From Actinomycetospora endophytica (lineage in GTDB: Bacteria; Actinomycetota; Actinomycetes; Mycobacteriales; Pseudonocardiaceae), in assembly GCF_021026375.1 (NCBI RefSeq), contig NZ_JAJNDB010000001.1, forward strand, positions 372,001-436,000: DNA of 64,000 nt. Direction: 5' to 3'. Below are positions 41,873-49,005 of this stretch, one piece after another; the first letter of the stretch is position 1, and each line of letters starts with the position of its first letter. A model generated the notes under the pieces. That model was not told the origin of the DNA, did not search any database, and worked only from the letters and a program-made list of their open reading frames with translations. Both the position numbers and the translations under genes were made by a program.

Positions 41873-43341
41873 CCGGCCGCGCACCGTGGCCGGGGTCCCT
41901 GGCCCGGACCTACGCCGCCTGGGAACGGTTCGTCGCGGGCGAGGAGCGCCCCGAGGACGTCCCGCTGGGGATCGCGACGTCCTGGTACCGCTGCCGCGAC
42001 GTCTACCGCATCGACCCCCGCCACTCCCCGACCGGGACTCCGGAGGACGGCGCGCTCTACGGCCCGGTGCACGCGACGCTGTTCGCGGAGCTGGGCGGGC
42101 TCGCCGCGGCGCTGGCGGTCCGTCACGACGACTGCCTCACCGTCGTGACGGACGGACGGGGCCGGCTCGTCAGCTCCCACGGGTCGGGCGCCACGGGACG
42201 GCGGGCCCGCGACGTCGGGGACACCCCGATCTGGGCCGAGACGGTCGCCGGGACGAACGCCGTCGGGACCGCGCTGGTGCACCGGCAGGCGACCGGCGTC
42301 CGCGGCCCCGAGCACTGGAACTCGTCGCTGCACGACTGGAGCTGCAGCTCGGTCGCGCTCTGCGACGCCGTCACCGGGACCCCGCTGGCGAGCCTCGCGA
42401 TGTCCGCCTGGCAGGGACCGGTGCCGCTGCGGCCCGTCGACCTCGTCGTCGAGACCCGGCCGTTGGGCTGTGTGCTCCGGCGTGCGGCGGCCCGCGACCG
42501 GGCCCGGCTGGTCGCGGCGTTCGGGCGGCTCGAGCTCGGTCCCGGGACCTCGGGGGCGGCCCTCGACGCGTCCGGGCGCGTGGTCGTCGCCAACGCGGCC
42601 TTCCGGGCGCGTCACCGGTGGGGCGCTGACAGCCCCGCGGATCCCGCCGACCCCGACGCGCCCGGCGATCCCGATGTCGCCGGTCTCGCCCGCCTCGCGG
42701 AGCGGGTCCGCGCCGGTGTGCGGGGCGACCCCGACTGGCGCGGCACCGTGCTCGGCGACGAGCGGGACGACGACGGCGAGCCGTACCACCTGGTCCCGGT
42801 GATGGCCGGGCCGGAGGCCGTCGGGTTCCTGGCCGCCGCCGATCCCGGTCTGGGTCGCGGAGAGCCGGTGTCCCCGGGCGAACCGGCCCGTCCGGGCCGA
42901 CCAGCGTGTCCGGGCGAGCCGGTGCCGCCCAGGGAACCGTCCGGCCCCGGAGCACCGGTCCGTCCCGGCGCGGAGCCGGACACCGTCGCGGCCGGGCCGG
43001 GACGGCGGGACCGGGTCCCGGCCCTGACCGGGTCCGGGCAGCTCGTGCTGCTGCCCGTCGCCGGGATCCGGCACGCCCGCGCGGACGGCCACACCGTCTG
43101 GCTGACGACCGACGACGGCGTCCTGCGCGCCGCCCGCCGGGGCATCGACCACCTCGAGCGCGACCTGCGCGGTGAGGGGTTCCTGCGTGTGCACCGCAGC
43201 TACCTGGTCAACCTGGCCCGCGTTCGGGAGCTGAGCTCCGAACGCGGCGGCCTGACGCTGAGCACCGCGCCCCGCCGGCACGAACGGATCCCGGTGTCCC
43301 GGCGGTTCGCGCCGACGGTGCGGCGGCGTCTGGGCCTCTAG
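41869..43341 (+). CDS. AcoR-like sensor with C-terminal LytTR DNA-binding domain
   Basis: 490 residues. The N-terminal half (GIATSWYRCRDVYRIDPRHS, then GATGRRARDVGDTPIWAETV, GTNAVGTALVHRQATGVRGP and the adjacent H-W segment) matches the GAF-type sensory part of AcoR/DhaR/AcxR activators. A Pro/Gly/Glu-rich linker with repeated P-G-E-P spans about residues 330-385. The C-terminus is a LytTR domain (VWLTTDDGVLRAARRGIDHL, FLRVHRSYLVNLARVRELSS), replacing the sigma-54 AAA+ and Fis domains of AcoR. It overlaps the dehydrogenase gene and likely controls it. The three-base overlap with the STAS gene is convergent. Confidence 0.83.
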   Translation: MTGRAPWPGSLARTYAAWERFVAGEERPEDVPLGIATSWYRCRDVYRIDPRHSPTGTPEDGALYGPVHATLFAELGGLAAALAVRHDDCLTVVTDGRGRLVSSHGSGATGRRARDVGDTPIWAETVAGTNAVGTALVHRQATGVRGPEHWNSSLHDWSCSSVALCDAVTGTPLASLAMSAWQGPVPLRPVDLVVETRPLGCVLRRAAARDRARLVAAFGRLELGPGTSGAALDASGRVVVANAAFRARHRWGADSPADPADPDAPGDPDVAGLARLAERVRAGVRGDPDWRGTVLGDERDDDGEPYHLVPVMAGPEAVGFLAAADPGLGRGEPVSPGEPARPGRPACPGEPVPPREPSGPGAPVRPGAEPDTVAAGPGRRDRVPALTGSGQLVLLPVAGIRHARADGHTVWLTTDDGVLRAARRGIDHLERDLRGEGFLRVHRSYLVNLARVRELSSERGGLTLSTAPRRHERIPVSRRFAPTVRRRLGL

Positions 43342-43745
43342 CGGTCGACCGCGTCCGGGATCACGTCGGTGATCTCGACGTGCCGGGCGCCGAGCCGGCG
43401 CAGCCGGGTGCGCAGCCGGCGGTCCGGGGCGACGACGGTCAGCGGGATCCCGCACCGCGCGGCGTCGCCGGCGACCGCCGGCACGACCCACAGACCGAGC
43501 TCGTCGTCGGCGACGACGGCCGTCAGGTCGAGCACCACGGCGGCGGGTCGGGCGCCCAGCGCGCCTTCCACCGCCTCCCGCAGCGTCGCTGCCGTCGCGG
43601 AGCGCAGACTGCCCCGCAATCGGAGCACCGCCGTCGGTGCGCCCCGCTCGAGCCAGGCGTCGAGATCGCCCTCCGACGATCCCGCCTGCCCTCTCGATGG
43701 CACGGCGCACTGCAACGAAGGTGCCCCGACCCGTCTGATCACCAT
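43338..43745 (-). CDS. STAS-domain (anti-anti-sigma-like) protein
   Basis: 135 residues from the ATG at 43743-43745 with GGGGGCAGG upstream. STAS pattern: RGSLRSATAATLREAVEGAL, VVLDLTAVVADDELGLWVVP, PLTVVAPDRRLRTRLRRLG. The serine that is phosphorylated in SpoIIAA-type proteins (context D-S-S-G-L) is not present; the loop reads D-D-E-L-G-L with acidic residues, so it may be constitutively active, act otherwise than by phosphorylation, or be degraded. No kinase or sigma factor gene nearby. Stop codons of this gene and the regulator overlap. Confidence 0.68.
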   Translation of the reverse strand: MVIRRVGAPSLQCAVPSRGQAGSSEGDLDAWLERGAPTAVLRLRGSLRSATAATLREAVEGALGARPAAVVLDLTAVVADDELGLWVVPAVAGDAARCGIPLTVVAPDRRLRTRLRRLGARHVEITDVIPDAVDR

Positions 43746-44177
43746 CGACCTGCCCCCTGGTCTTCGGCTCGCGGCTCCTCCCGGTGATCCGGGGGTGCCA
43801 GGGCATCGGGGTCCGGGACGCCCGCGACCGCAGCCTGTCCTCGCGTGGCGGACCGCATCTGCGGCGCGGCGGAGTGAGAGCGGTCGGCGTTCCACGGACC
43901 GTAGGCCGATCCACGACCCGCCGGAAGCCTCCGTTCGCGGGCGGCTGTCGCGGCCGTCCGGCCGGTCCGCCACCGTTCGCCGGTCCTGGCTGGGCCGTCC
44001 GTGGGAGCAGGAACCCAGTCGGGTGCAGCGGGGCTCACCCGGGTGCGGCAACCGCTCGGCGGTGCACATGTGCACACGTGCGGCAGTGCTTGTGAGCACA
44101 GCCGCACGGGTGCCACTGTGCACGTTCGGCGATAGGACGCCAGCTGACACGCCGGCGCGCGGGTCGGGGGTGCTGGC
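43746..44177. promoter_or_regulatory. 432-bp gene-free region before parA
   Basis: No convincing gene. The part nearest parA carries a perfect 14-bp palindrome GTGCACATGTGCAC (44062-44075) and a hairpin with GTGCGGC/GCCGCAC outer arms and GTGCT/AGCAC inner arms (44078-44107), followed by another CTGTGCACG. The rest, close to the STAS gene, is GC-rich without visible structure. Confidence 0.5.
44062..44107. promoter_or_regulatory. palindrome cluster, centromere/operator-like
   Basis: A 14-bp perfect palindrome at 44062-44075 and a nested hairpin at 44078-44107 (outer GTGCGGC/GCCGCAC, inner GTGCT/AGCAC, mismatched A between), 70-115 bases before parA. In ParF/ParG-type cassettes the ribbon-helix-helix protein binds repeats upstream of the ParA gene, which fits this position. 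Confidence 0.45.
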
Positions 44178-44975
44178 ATGCGGGTTGCAGTCGCCAACAA
44201 CAAGGGCGGGGCGGGCAAGACGACCGCGATCGTCCACCTCGCCGAGGCCCTCGCCGCCCGCGGCCGCCGGGTGCTCGCCGTCGACCTCGACCCGCAGGCC
44301 AACCTGTCGCGCCGGCTGGGCTACGGCGAGGCCGAGCTGGCCTCGATGGTCACCGCCGCGGAGGTCGTGGCCGCCCACCAGAAGGGCTGCGCCGCCGACG
44401 CGATCGTCGGGTGCCGCTGGATCACGGCCGGTGCCGAGCGCATCGACCTCCTGCCGGCCCGCTACGACCTCGAGGCCCGGGTCGCCGAGGCCGGTCAGCT
44501 GGGCTCGCACGAGCGCCTCGAGGTGGCGCTGGTCGGCGTCGCCGAGGACTACGACGTCGTGCTCCTGGACTGCCCGCCCTCCCTCGGGCACCTGACGCAG
44601 CTCGGACTCGCCGCCGCCGACACCGTCGTCCTGGTGCTGCGCCCCGAGTACGACCACCTGCAGGGCGCGATCCGGGTCCGCGACTTCGTCACCACCTACC
44701 GCCGCCACCTCGGGCGGCCGCGCCTCGACGTCGCCGGCGTGATCATCAACGAGCACGACCGGCGCCGCGGGCTCCACGCCTGGCACACCGACTCCGTCAC
44801 CGAGACCTTCGGGCCCCTGGTGTGGTCCCCACCGATCCCGTCCCGGGCGGTCCTGGCCGAGGCCATCGACGCCGCGCAGCCCCTGCGGGCCCGCGGCGCT
44901 CCCGCCCGTGCCCTGATCGCGACCTTCTCCACCCTCGCCGACCAGTTGGAGGCAGCGACCGATGCCCTCGCCTGA
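44178..44975 (+). CDS. parA: ParA-family ATPase
   Basis: 265 residues. Deviant Walker A NNKGGAGKTT at residues 7-16, VLAVDLDPQANLSRRLGY (Walker A-prime) and VVLLDCPPSLGHLTQLGLAA (Walker B). No N-terminal DNA-binding domain, so it belongs to the short ParA/ParF type. Its partner is the ribbon-helix-helix protein that overlaps its end by 14 bases. The pair looks like a plasmid partition cassette, but in a chromosomal setting it may be a plasmid relic or position another cargo. Confidence 0.87.
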   Translation: MRVAVANNKGGAGKTTAIVHLAEALAARGRRVLAVDLDPQANLSRRLGYGEAELASMVTAAEVVAAHQKGCAADAIVGCRWITAGAERIDLLPARYDLEARVAEAGQLGSHERLEVALVGVAEDYDVVLLDCPPSLGHLTQLGLAAADTVVLVLRPEYDHLQGAIRVRDFVTTYRRHLGRPRLDVAGVIINEHDRRRGLHAWHTDSVTETFGPLVWSPPIPSRAVLAEAIDAAQPLRARGAPARALIATFSTLADQLEAATDALA

Positions 44976-45276
44976 CCCTCGACAACCCTCCCGCTCGTCG
45001 GGTGGGCGCCTGCGCCCCGAACCGACGTCCGCGCTGGCCCCCTCGCCCAGTCCGCTGATGTCCGTGCCCGACGCCGTCCCGGGCCCCGGACCGAAGGGGC
45101 GGCGCCAGCACCATCGGGGCCCCGTCGTCGGGGGCGCGGCGGAGGAGCTGGTCTACCTGTCCGGCCGGGTCCCCCGGGCGCTGCGCGACGAGCTCCACAT
45201 CCGCGCGATCCAGGAGGGTCGCCCGGTCGTCGACCTGCTGCGTCAGGCGATCCGCGCCTATCTCGACCGGGCGTAG
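44962..45276 (+). CDS. ribbon-helix-helix (CopG/ParG-like) partner protein
   Basis: 104 residues. Starts inside the end of parA. N-terminal half (1-60) is Pro/Ser/Arg-rich and likely disordered, as in ParG-type centromere binders. The C-terminal 45 residues (LVYLSGRVPRALRDELHIRA, VVDLLRQAIRAYL) form a ribbon-helix-helix DNA-binding fold. It probably binds the palindromes upstream of parA and stimulates its ATPase. The TAG stop is the first triplet of palindromic repeat copy C. Confidence 0.8.
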   Translation: MPSPDPRQPSRSSGGRLRPEPTSALAPSPSPLMSVPDAVPGPGPKGRRQHHRGPVVGGAAEELVYLSGRVPRALRDELHIRAIQEGRPVVDLLRQAIRAYLDRA

Positions 45277-45349
45277 GTGCGCTGCGCGCTCGTGAGCAGT
45301 AATTGATGCCCTGGCGTCAATTACTGCTCACAGGCGCGAAGCGCACCTA
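45274..45349. repeat. palindromic repeat copy C (full length, two stop codons)
   Basis: Seventy-six bases. The leading TAG (45274-45276) is the stop of the ribbon-helix-helix gene and the trailing CTA (45347-45349) is the stop of the convergent nitrilase-like gene. Inner arms GTGAGCAGTAATTGA pair with TCAATTACTGCTCAC around a short loop. Best example of the stop-plus-terminator arrangement. Confidence 0.9.
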
Positions 45350-46411
45350 CGCCGGCGGCACCCAGATCTCCCGGTCGTGCATCAACCGGATCTGGGTCTC
45401 GAGGATCTCGCGCCGGTACTCGTCGTGGTGCGGCGGCTTGCGGTCGAGGTAGAGGTTCTTCGGGTAGATCGGGCGCTCGTAGACCAGCTGCGCGAGCTCG
45501 GTGCGGATGTCCTTGGCCCAGTTGCTGATCTGCGCGGTGGCCCGGTGGTGGCGCAGCGCCTCGATGTCCACGACGCCGCTGACGAACGTGGAGCCGTTGG
45601 TGTCGAACTGCTTGCCGACGAGCTGGCCCCGGTGGTTGACGATCATCGAGCGGCCGCCGCCGGCGTCGATCGCGTGCGGGCTGTCCGGGTAGAGGTGGTA
45701 GCCGCCGATGTTCGGGGCGACGACGTAGAAGTTGTTCTCGATCGCCCGCGCCCGGTTGGAGATCTCGAAGACGTCGTTCTCGGTGAACGGCACCGGCAGC
45801 GACGCCCGGTAGACCACCTCGGCGCCGTTGAGGGCGAGACCGCGGCCGTTCTCCGGGTACATCCCCTCCATCGCCATCATCACGCCGAGCCGGCCGATCG
45901 GGGTGTCGGCGACCGGCCAGAACGCGTCGAGCGTCCGGCCGTAGCGCTCGATCCACCAGTCGAACAGGTCGTGCGGCGACACCGACCGCTCCACCGGGAG
46001 CAGCGCGTCGAGCTTGTGGTGGACGAGGACGATCTCCTCCTCGGGGGAGATCACGAACCCGGCGTTGAAGAACAGGTCCGGCCAGTCCGGGTGGCGGACC
46101 TTGGCCTGTGCCATCACGTAGACGCCCCAGCGACGGGCGAGCGCGCCGAGCCGGTCGGTCTCCGGGCCGGGCACGTCGATGGCGCAGTGGTGGGCGAACT
46201 CGGTGTGGTCGACGTCGAGGATCTCGTCGTTGAACCCCTGGAGCGCTCCCTCGGGGATGACCAGCAGCTTCACCGGGATGTCGAGGTTCGACAGCCAGAA
46301 CGCGGCGTGCGTGAGGCTCTCGAGGTGCTCGAGGTTGTGGGCGATGTCGGCGCGTTCGCGGATACCCCAGAACGTCGGGATGAGCCCGACGGCGTTGTAC
46401 GGCTCGACCAT
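45347..46411 (-). CDS. nitrilase-superfamily protein lacking catalytic Cys
   Basis: 354 residues from the ATG at 46409-46411; the longer frame extends into repeat copy D. Carbon-nitrogen hydrolase fold with catalytic Glu in IPEGALQG (Glu54) and Lys in VHHKLDALLPVERS (Lys133). The nucleophile segment, normally G-(x)3-C-Y-(D/E), reads GVMMAMEGMYPENGR: Ala180 (codon GCG, 45872-45874) occupies the Cys position. The rest (ALNGAEVVYRAS, NRARAIENNFYVVAPNIGG) is well conserved. It may be a catalytically dead scaffold, a binding protein, or act by another mechanism. Confidence 0.85.
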   Translation of the reverse strand: MVEPYNAVGLIPTFWGIRERADIAHNLEHLESLTHAAFWLSNLDIPVKLLVIPEGALQGFNDEILDVDHTEFAHHCAIDVPGPETDRLGALARRWGVYVMAQAKVRHPDWPDLFFNAGFVISPEEEIVLVHHKLDALLPVERSVSPHDLFDWWIERYGRTLDAFWPVADTPIGRLGVMMAMEGMYPENGRGLALNGAEVVYRASLPVPFTENDVFEISNRARAIENNFYVVAPNIGGYHLYPDSPHAIDAGGGRSMIVNHRGQLVGKQFDTNGSTFVSGVVDIEALRHHRATAQISNWAKDIRTELAQLVYERPIYPKNLYLDRKPPHHDEYRREILETQIRLMHDREIWVPPA

Positions 46412-46425
46412 GGGTGGCCTCCGGC

Positions 46426-46486
46426 CTCGTGAGCAGAAATCCGTCCTCTGACACGGAATAGTGCTCATGAGCGCGCAGCGCACCTA
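46426..46486. repeat. palindromic repeat copy D (degenerate)
   Basis: Divergent copy between the nitrilase-like start and the DUF2630 start. TGAGCAGAAATCCGT pairs imperfectly with ACGGAATAGTGCTCA, followed by the outer edge GCGCAGCGCACCTA. It is the only copy in a divergent 5' region rather than at a gene end, so it cannot serve as terminator for these two genes. Confidence 0.6.
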
Positions 46487-46496
46487 GTGTGGCGGC

Positions 46497-46754
46497 GTGA
46501 CCAGCGACGAACCCCGTACCGACGCCGAGATCGCCGAGCGCATCGACGCGAACGCCGCGGAGGAGCACGAGATCCGCAACCGCAGCCACGGCGGCATGAG
46601 CGACGAGGACGTCGCGCGCCTGCGCACGCTGGAGGTCGAGCGGGACCGGCTCTACGACCTCAAGCGGCTGCGTCAGGGTCGCCGGGACGCCGGCGAGGAC
46701 CCGGGCGAGGCGCACGAGCGCTCCGCGAACGTCGTGGAGGGGTACCGCCAGTAG
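46497..46754 (+). CDS. DUF2630 family protein
   Basis: 85 residues from a GTG. Short, highly charged helical protein of the DUF2630 type: AEIAERIDANAAEEHEIRNR, then MSDEDVARLRTLEVERDRLY and LKRLRQGRRDAGEDPGEAHE. Members are widespread in actinomycetes, are predicted coiled-coil hairpins and have no known function. It ends one base from the convergent PadR gene. Confidence 0.8.
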   Translation: MTSDEPRTDAEIAERIDANAAEEHEIRNRSHGGMSDEDVARLRTLEVERDRLYDLKRLRQGRRDAGEDPGEAHERSANVVEGYRQ

Positions 46755-46755
46755 C

Positions 46756-47292
46756 TCAGGCGCGGTCGGTCTCCTCGAGCAGCGAGGACCAGAACCGCAG
46801 CGCCGCGTGCTCCATCTCCAGACCCAGCCGTAGCGTGATCATCCGCTTGGCGACCGCGTCGAGCGATGCGTAGCGCTTCTGCATGTCCTCGTACACCGCG
46901 ATCCGCTCGCGGTGCGCCGCCACCTGCTCGCGTGCCAGGCGCTCGACGTCCCCGGGCTCGCCGACCTCGTTGAAGAAGAGCTTGAGCTCCGCGATGTCGC
47001 GCATCTGGAAGTGCTCGGGTGTCGGCTCCGCGAGCCACGCCCGGAGTTCTTCGCGCCCGGGGTCGGTGAGCCGGAACGTCCGCCGCCGGCGCCCGCCCTC
47101 CTCGGTCTCCGCCTCGAGCAGCCCGAGGTCGACCAGCCGCTGCGGCTCCGAGTACAGCTGCGCGTGCGGGAAGTGCCAGAAGTAGCCGATGGAGCGGCCG
47201 ACGGCCCGCTTGAGGTCGTAGGACGTGGACGGCCCCCGCAACGCGATCGTCCCGAGGACGACGTACGAGGTCGGGGAGAGCCGGTCGGCCAC
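46756..47292 (-). CDS. PadR family transcriptional regulator
   Basis: 178 residues. N-terminal winged helix with LSPTSYVVLGTIALRGPSTS, YDLKRAVGRSIGYFWHFPHA, YSEPQRLVDLGLLEAET, and a helical C-terminal dimerisation domain (EHFQMRDIAELKLFFNEVGE). PadR proteins repress genes for phenolic-acid or small-molecule responses and usually recognise the inducer directly. Divergent from the CoA-ligase-led operon at 47386, with an inverted repeat in the intergenic gap, so it probably represses that operon and responds to its substrate. Confidence 0.87.
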   Translation of the reverse strand: MADRLSPTSYVVLGTIALRGPSTSYDLKRAVGRSIGYFWHFPHAQLYSEPQRLVDLGLLEAETEEGGRRRRTFRLTDPGREELRAWLAEPTPEHFQMRDIAELKLFFNEVGEPGDVERLAREQVAAHRERIAVYEDMQKRYASLDAVAKRMITLRLGLEMEHAALRFWSSLLEETDRA

Positions 47293-47332
47293 GGGCGGAG
47301 CCTACCGACCCTTGCCGACTCGCCATCCGCTC

Positions 47333-47357
47333 CATACAGTCCGAAACAGACGGTATG
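47333..47357. promoter_or_regulatory. PadR operator candidate
   Basis: CATACAGT (47333-47340) and ACGGTATG (47350-47357) form an inverted repeat with one mismatch pair and a nine-base spacer, midway between the PadR gene and the CoA-ligase operon. Spacing and AT-rich outer arms fit PadR-type sites. Confidence 0.5.
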
Positions 47358-47385
47358 CGCCGGATCATGATCGGGAGGCGGGGCA

Positions 47386-49005
47386 GTGGATCTCGCGACG
47401 GCGTGGGCCTGGACCGTGGAGCGCTACCCCCGCCGCCGCGCCGTCGGCGGCCCGGAGCCGATGACGTGGGCCGAGTGGGACGCCCGCACGGCCGGCCTCG
47501 CGCACGCCCTGGCCGAGCTCGGGGTGCGCCGCGGCGATCGGGTGGCGCTCGTCCTCACCGGCGGTGAGCCGGCCGCGTCGCTGCACCTCGCCGCCCAACG
47601 GCTGGCGGCCGTCGCGGTGCCGCTGTCCACCCGCATCGGCCACGAGGAGCTGGTCCACTGTCTCGCCGACGCCGCGCCCGCCGTCATCGTGTCCGACGAG
47701 GCGACTGCCGAGCGGGTCGACGCCGCCGCGGGCGACGAGCACGTGCGGCCCCACACCCACCGGCTGGTCGACGACCTCGAGCGCGCTGCGGCCGACGCAC
47801 CCGACACCCCGCCGCCGACCGGCGCTCCGAAGCCGGACGACATCAGCGTCATGCTCTACACCTCCGGCACGACCGGGCGCCCCAAGGGCGTGCCGCGCAC
47901 CCACGCCGCCGAGCACGCGGCCGCCGTCGCGCACCTCATCCAGACCGGCGGGCGGCCCGGCGAGGTGGCGCTCGGCGTCATGCCGCTCTTCCACACCATG
48001 GGCGTGCGGACGCTGATCGCGACGGTCCTCGCCGCCGGGACCTGGGTGCCCCAGGCGCGGTTCGACGCCGCCGAGGCTGCCGAGCTGGTGGTGGCGGATG
48101 GGATCACGTCGCTCTACCTGGTCCCGACGATGTTCTGGTCGCTGCTGCGCGAGGACCCGACGCTGGCCCGGTTCCGCTCGGTCCGACGCCTCGCCTACGC
48201 GGGAGCCGCGATGGCGCCGGCGCTGGCCGAGCGGCTGGTCCAGGCGCTGGCGCCGGAGTCGTTCGTCAACCACTTCGGCTCGACCGAGATCTACACGTTC
48301 TCGATCGGCCCGGACGTCGCGGCGAAGCCCGGCTGCGCGGGTCGCGCCGGGGTGTTCGGTCGGCTGCGCCTCGTCGAGCCGGCCCCGGACGCGTCACCCG
48401 AGGCGATCGTCGGGCCCGGCGAGCAGGGGCAGGTCGCGGTCTCGATGGCGAGTCCCGAGGCGTTCGCCGGCTACTGGCGTCGCCCGGACGCCACCGCACG
48501 GACCGTGCGCGACGGGTGGTACTTCCCCGGCGACCTGGCGGTGACCGATGACGACGGCGATCTCTGGGTGGCCGGGCGCATCGACGACATGATCAACTCG
48601 GGCGGGGAGAACGTCTACCCCGACGAGATCGAGGCGGCGCTGGTGCGCTGCCCGGAGCTCGCCGACGTCGTCGTGGCCGGACTCCCCGACGAGCGCTGGG
48701 GCCAGGCCGTGACGGCGTTCGTCGTGCCGGCACCCGGTGTGGAGCCGGGCGTGGCGGTGGCGGCGACCGACCGGTGGGGACGCGTGGAGCTCCCGTCGCT
48801 GCAGCGTCCGAAGCGGGTCGTGGCGCTGACCGCGGTGCCTCGTTCGGCGGTCGGGAAGACGCTGCGCCGGGTGCTCGTCGCGGGCGAGTTCTCCCCGCTG
48901 GCGGATTCCGGCGCAGGCCCCGCTCCCGATGTGGGCGAAGGGCACCTTCGGTCGAATACATCGAGCGAAGGGCACCCTCGCTCAGAACCGGGGGCCCACC
49001 GGTGA
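47386..49005 (+). CDS. acyl-CoA synthetase / carboxylate-CoA ligase (HmfD-like)
   Basis: 539 residues from a GTG. Class I adenylate-forming enzyme: P-loop LYTSGTTGRPKGVPRTHA, FNHFGSTE-type A5 segment, GWYFPGDLAVTDDDGDLWVAG, DMINSGGENVYPDEIEAALV and the catalytic Lys in RSAVGKTLRRVL. The family ends near that Lys; here about 35 extra residues follow (GEGHLRSNTSSEGHPRS), translated from a GC-rich repeat at 48935-48981. Leading an operon with molybdenum hydroxylase subunits and a crotonase enzyme, it probably activates an aromatic or heteroaromatic acid such as 2-furoate. Confidence 0.83.
   Translation: MDLATAWAWTVERYPRRRAVGGPEPMTWAEWDARTAGLAHALAELGVRRGDRVALVLTGGEPAASLHLAAQRLAAVAVPLSTRIGHEELVHCLADAAPAVIVSDEATAERVDAAAGDEHVRPHTHRLVDDLERAAADAPDTPPPTGAPKPDDISVMLYTSGTTGRPKGVPRTHAAEHAAAVAHLIQTGGRPGEVALGVMPLFHTMGVRTLIATVLAAGTWVPQARFDAAEAAELVVADGITSLYLVPTMFWSLLREDPTLARFRSVRRLAYAGAAMAPALAERLVQALAPESFVNHFGSTEIYTFSIGPDVAAKPGCAGRAGVFGRLRLVEPAPDASPEAIVGPGEQGQVAVSMASPEAFAGYWRRPDATARTVRDGWYFPGDLAVTDDDGDLWVAGRIDDMINSGGENVYPDEIEAALVRCPELADVVVAGLPDERWGQAVTAFVVPAPGVEPGVAVAATDRWGRVELPSLQRPKRVVALTAVPRSAVGKTLRRVLVAGEFSPLADSGAGPAPDVGEGHLRSNTSSEGHPRSEPGAHR
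48935..48981. repeat. duplicated GCGAAGGGCACC element inside the ligase 3' end
   Basis: GCGAAGGGCACCTTCG (48935-48950) and GCGAAGGGCACCCTCGC (48965-48981) flank a TCGA-N5-TCGA repeat. Each unit is itself hairpin-forming. The element lies in frame at the end of the CoA ligase gene and encodes its extra C-terminal tail. Confidence 0.6.

Noticed and set aside
44178..45276. ParA/RHH pair considered as a prophage or ICE module
   Set aside because: No integrase, relaxase, replication or structural genes within the window on either side.
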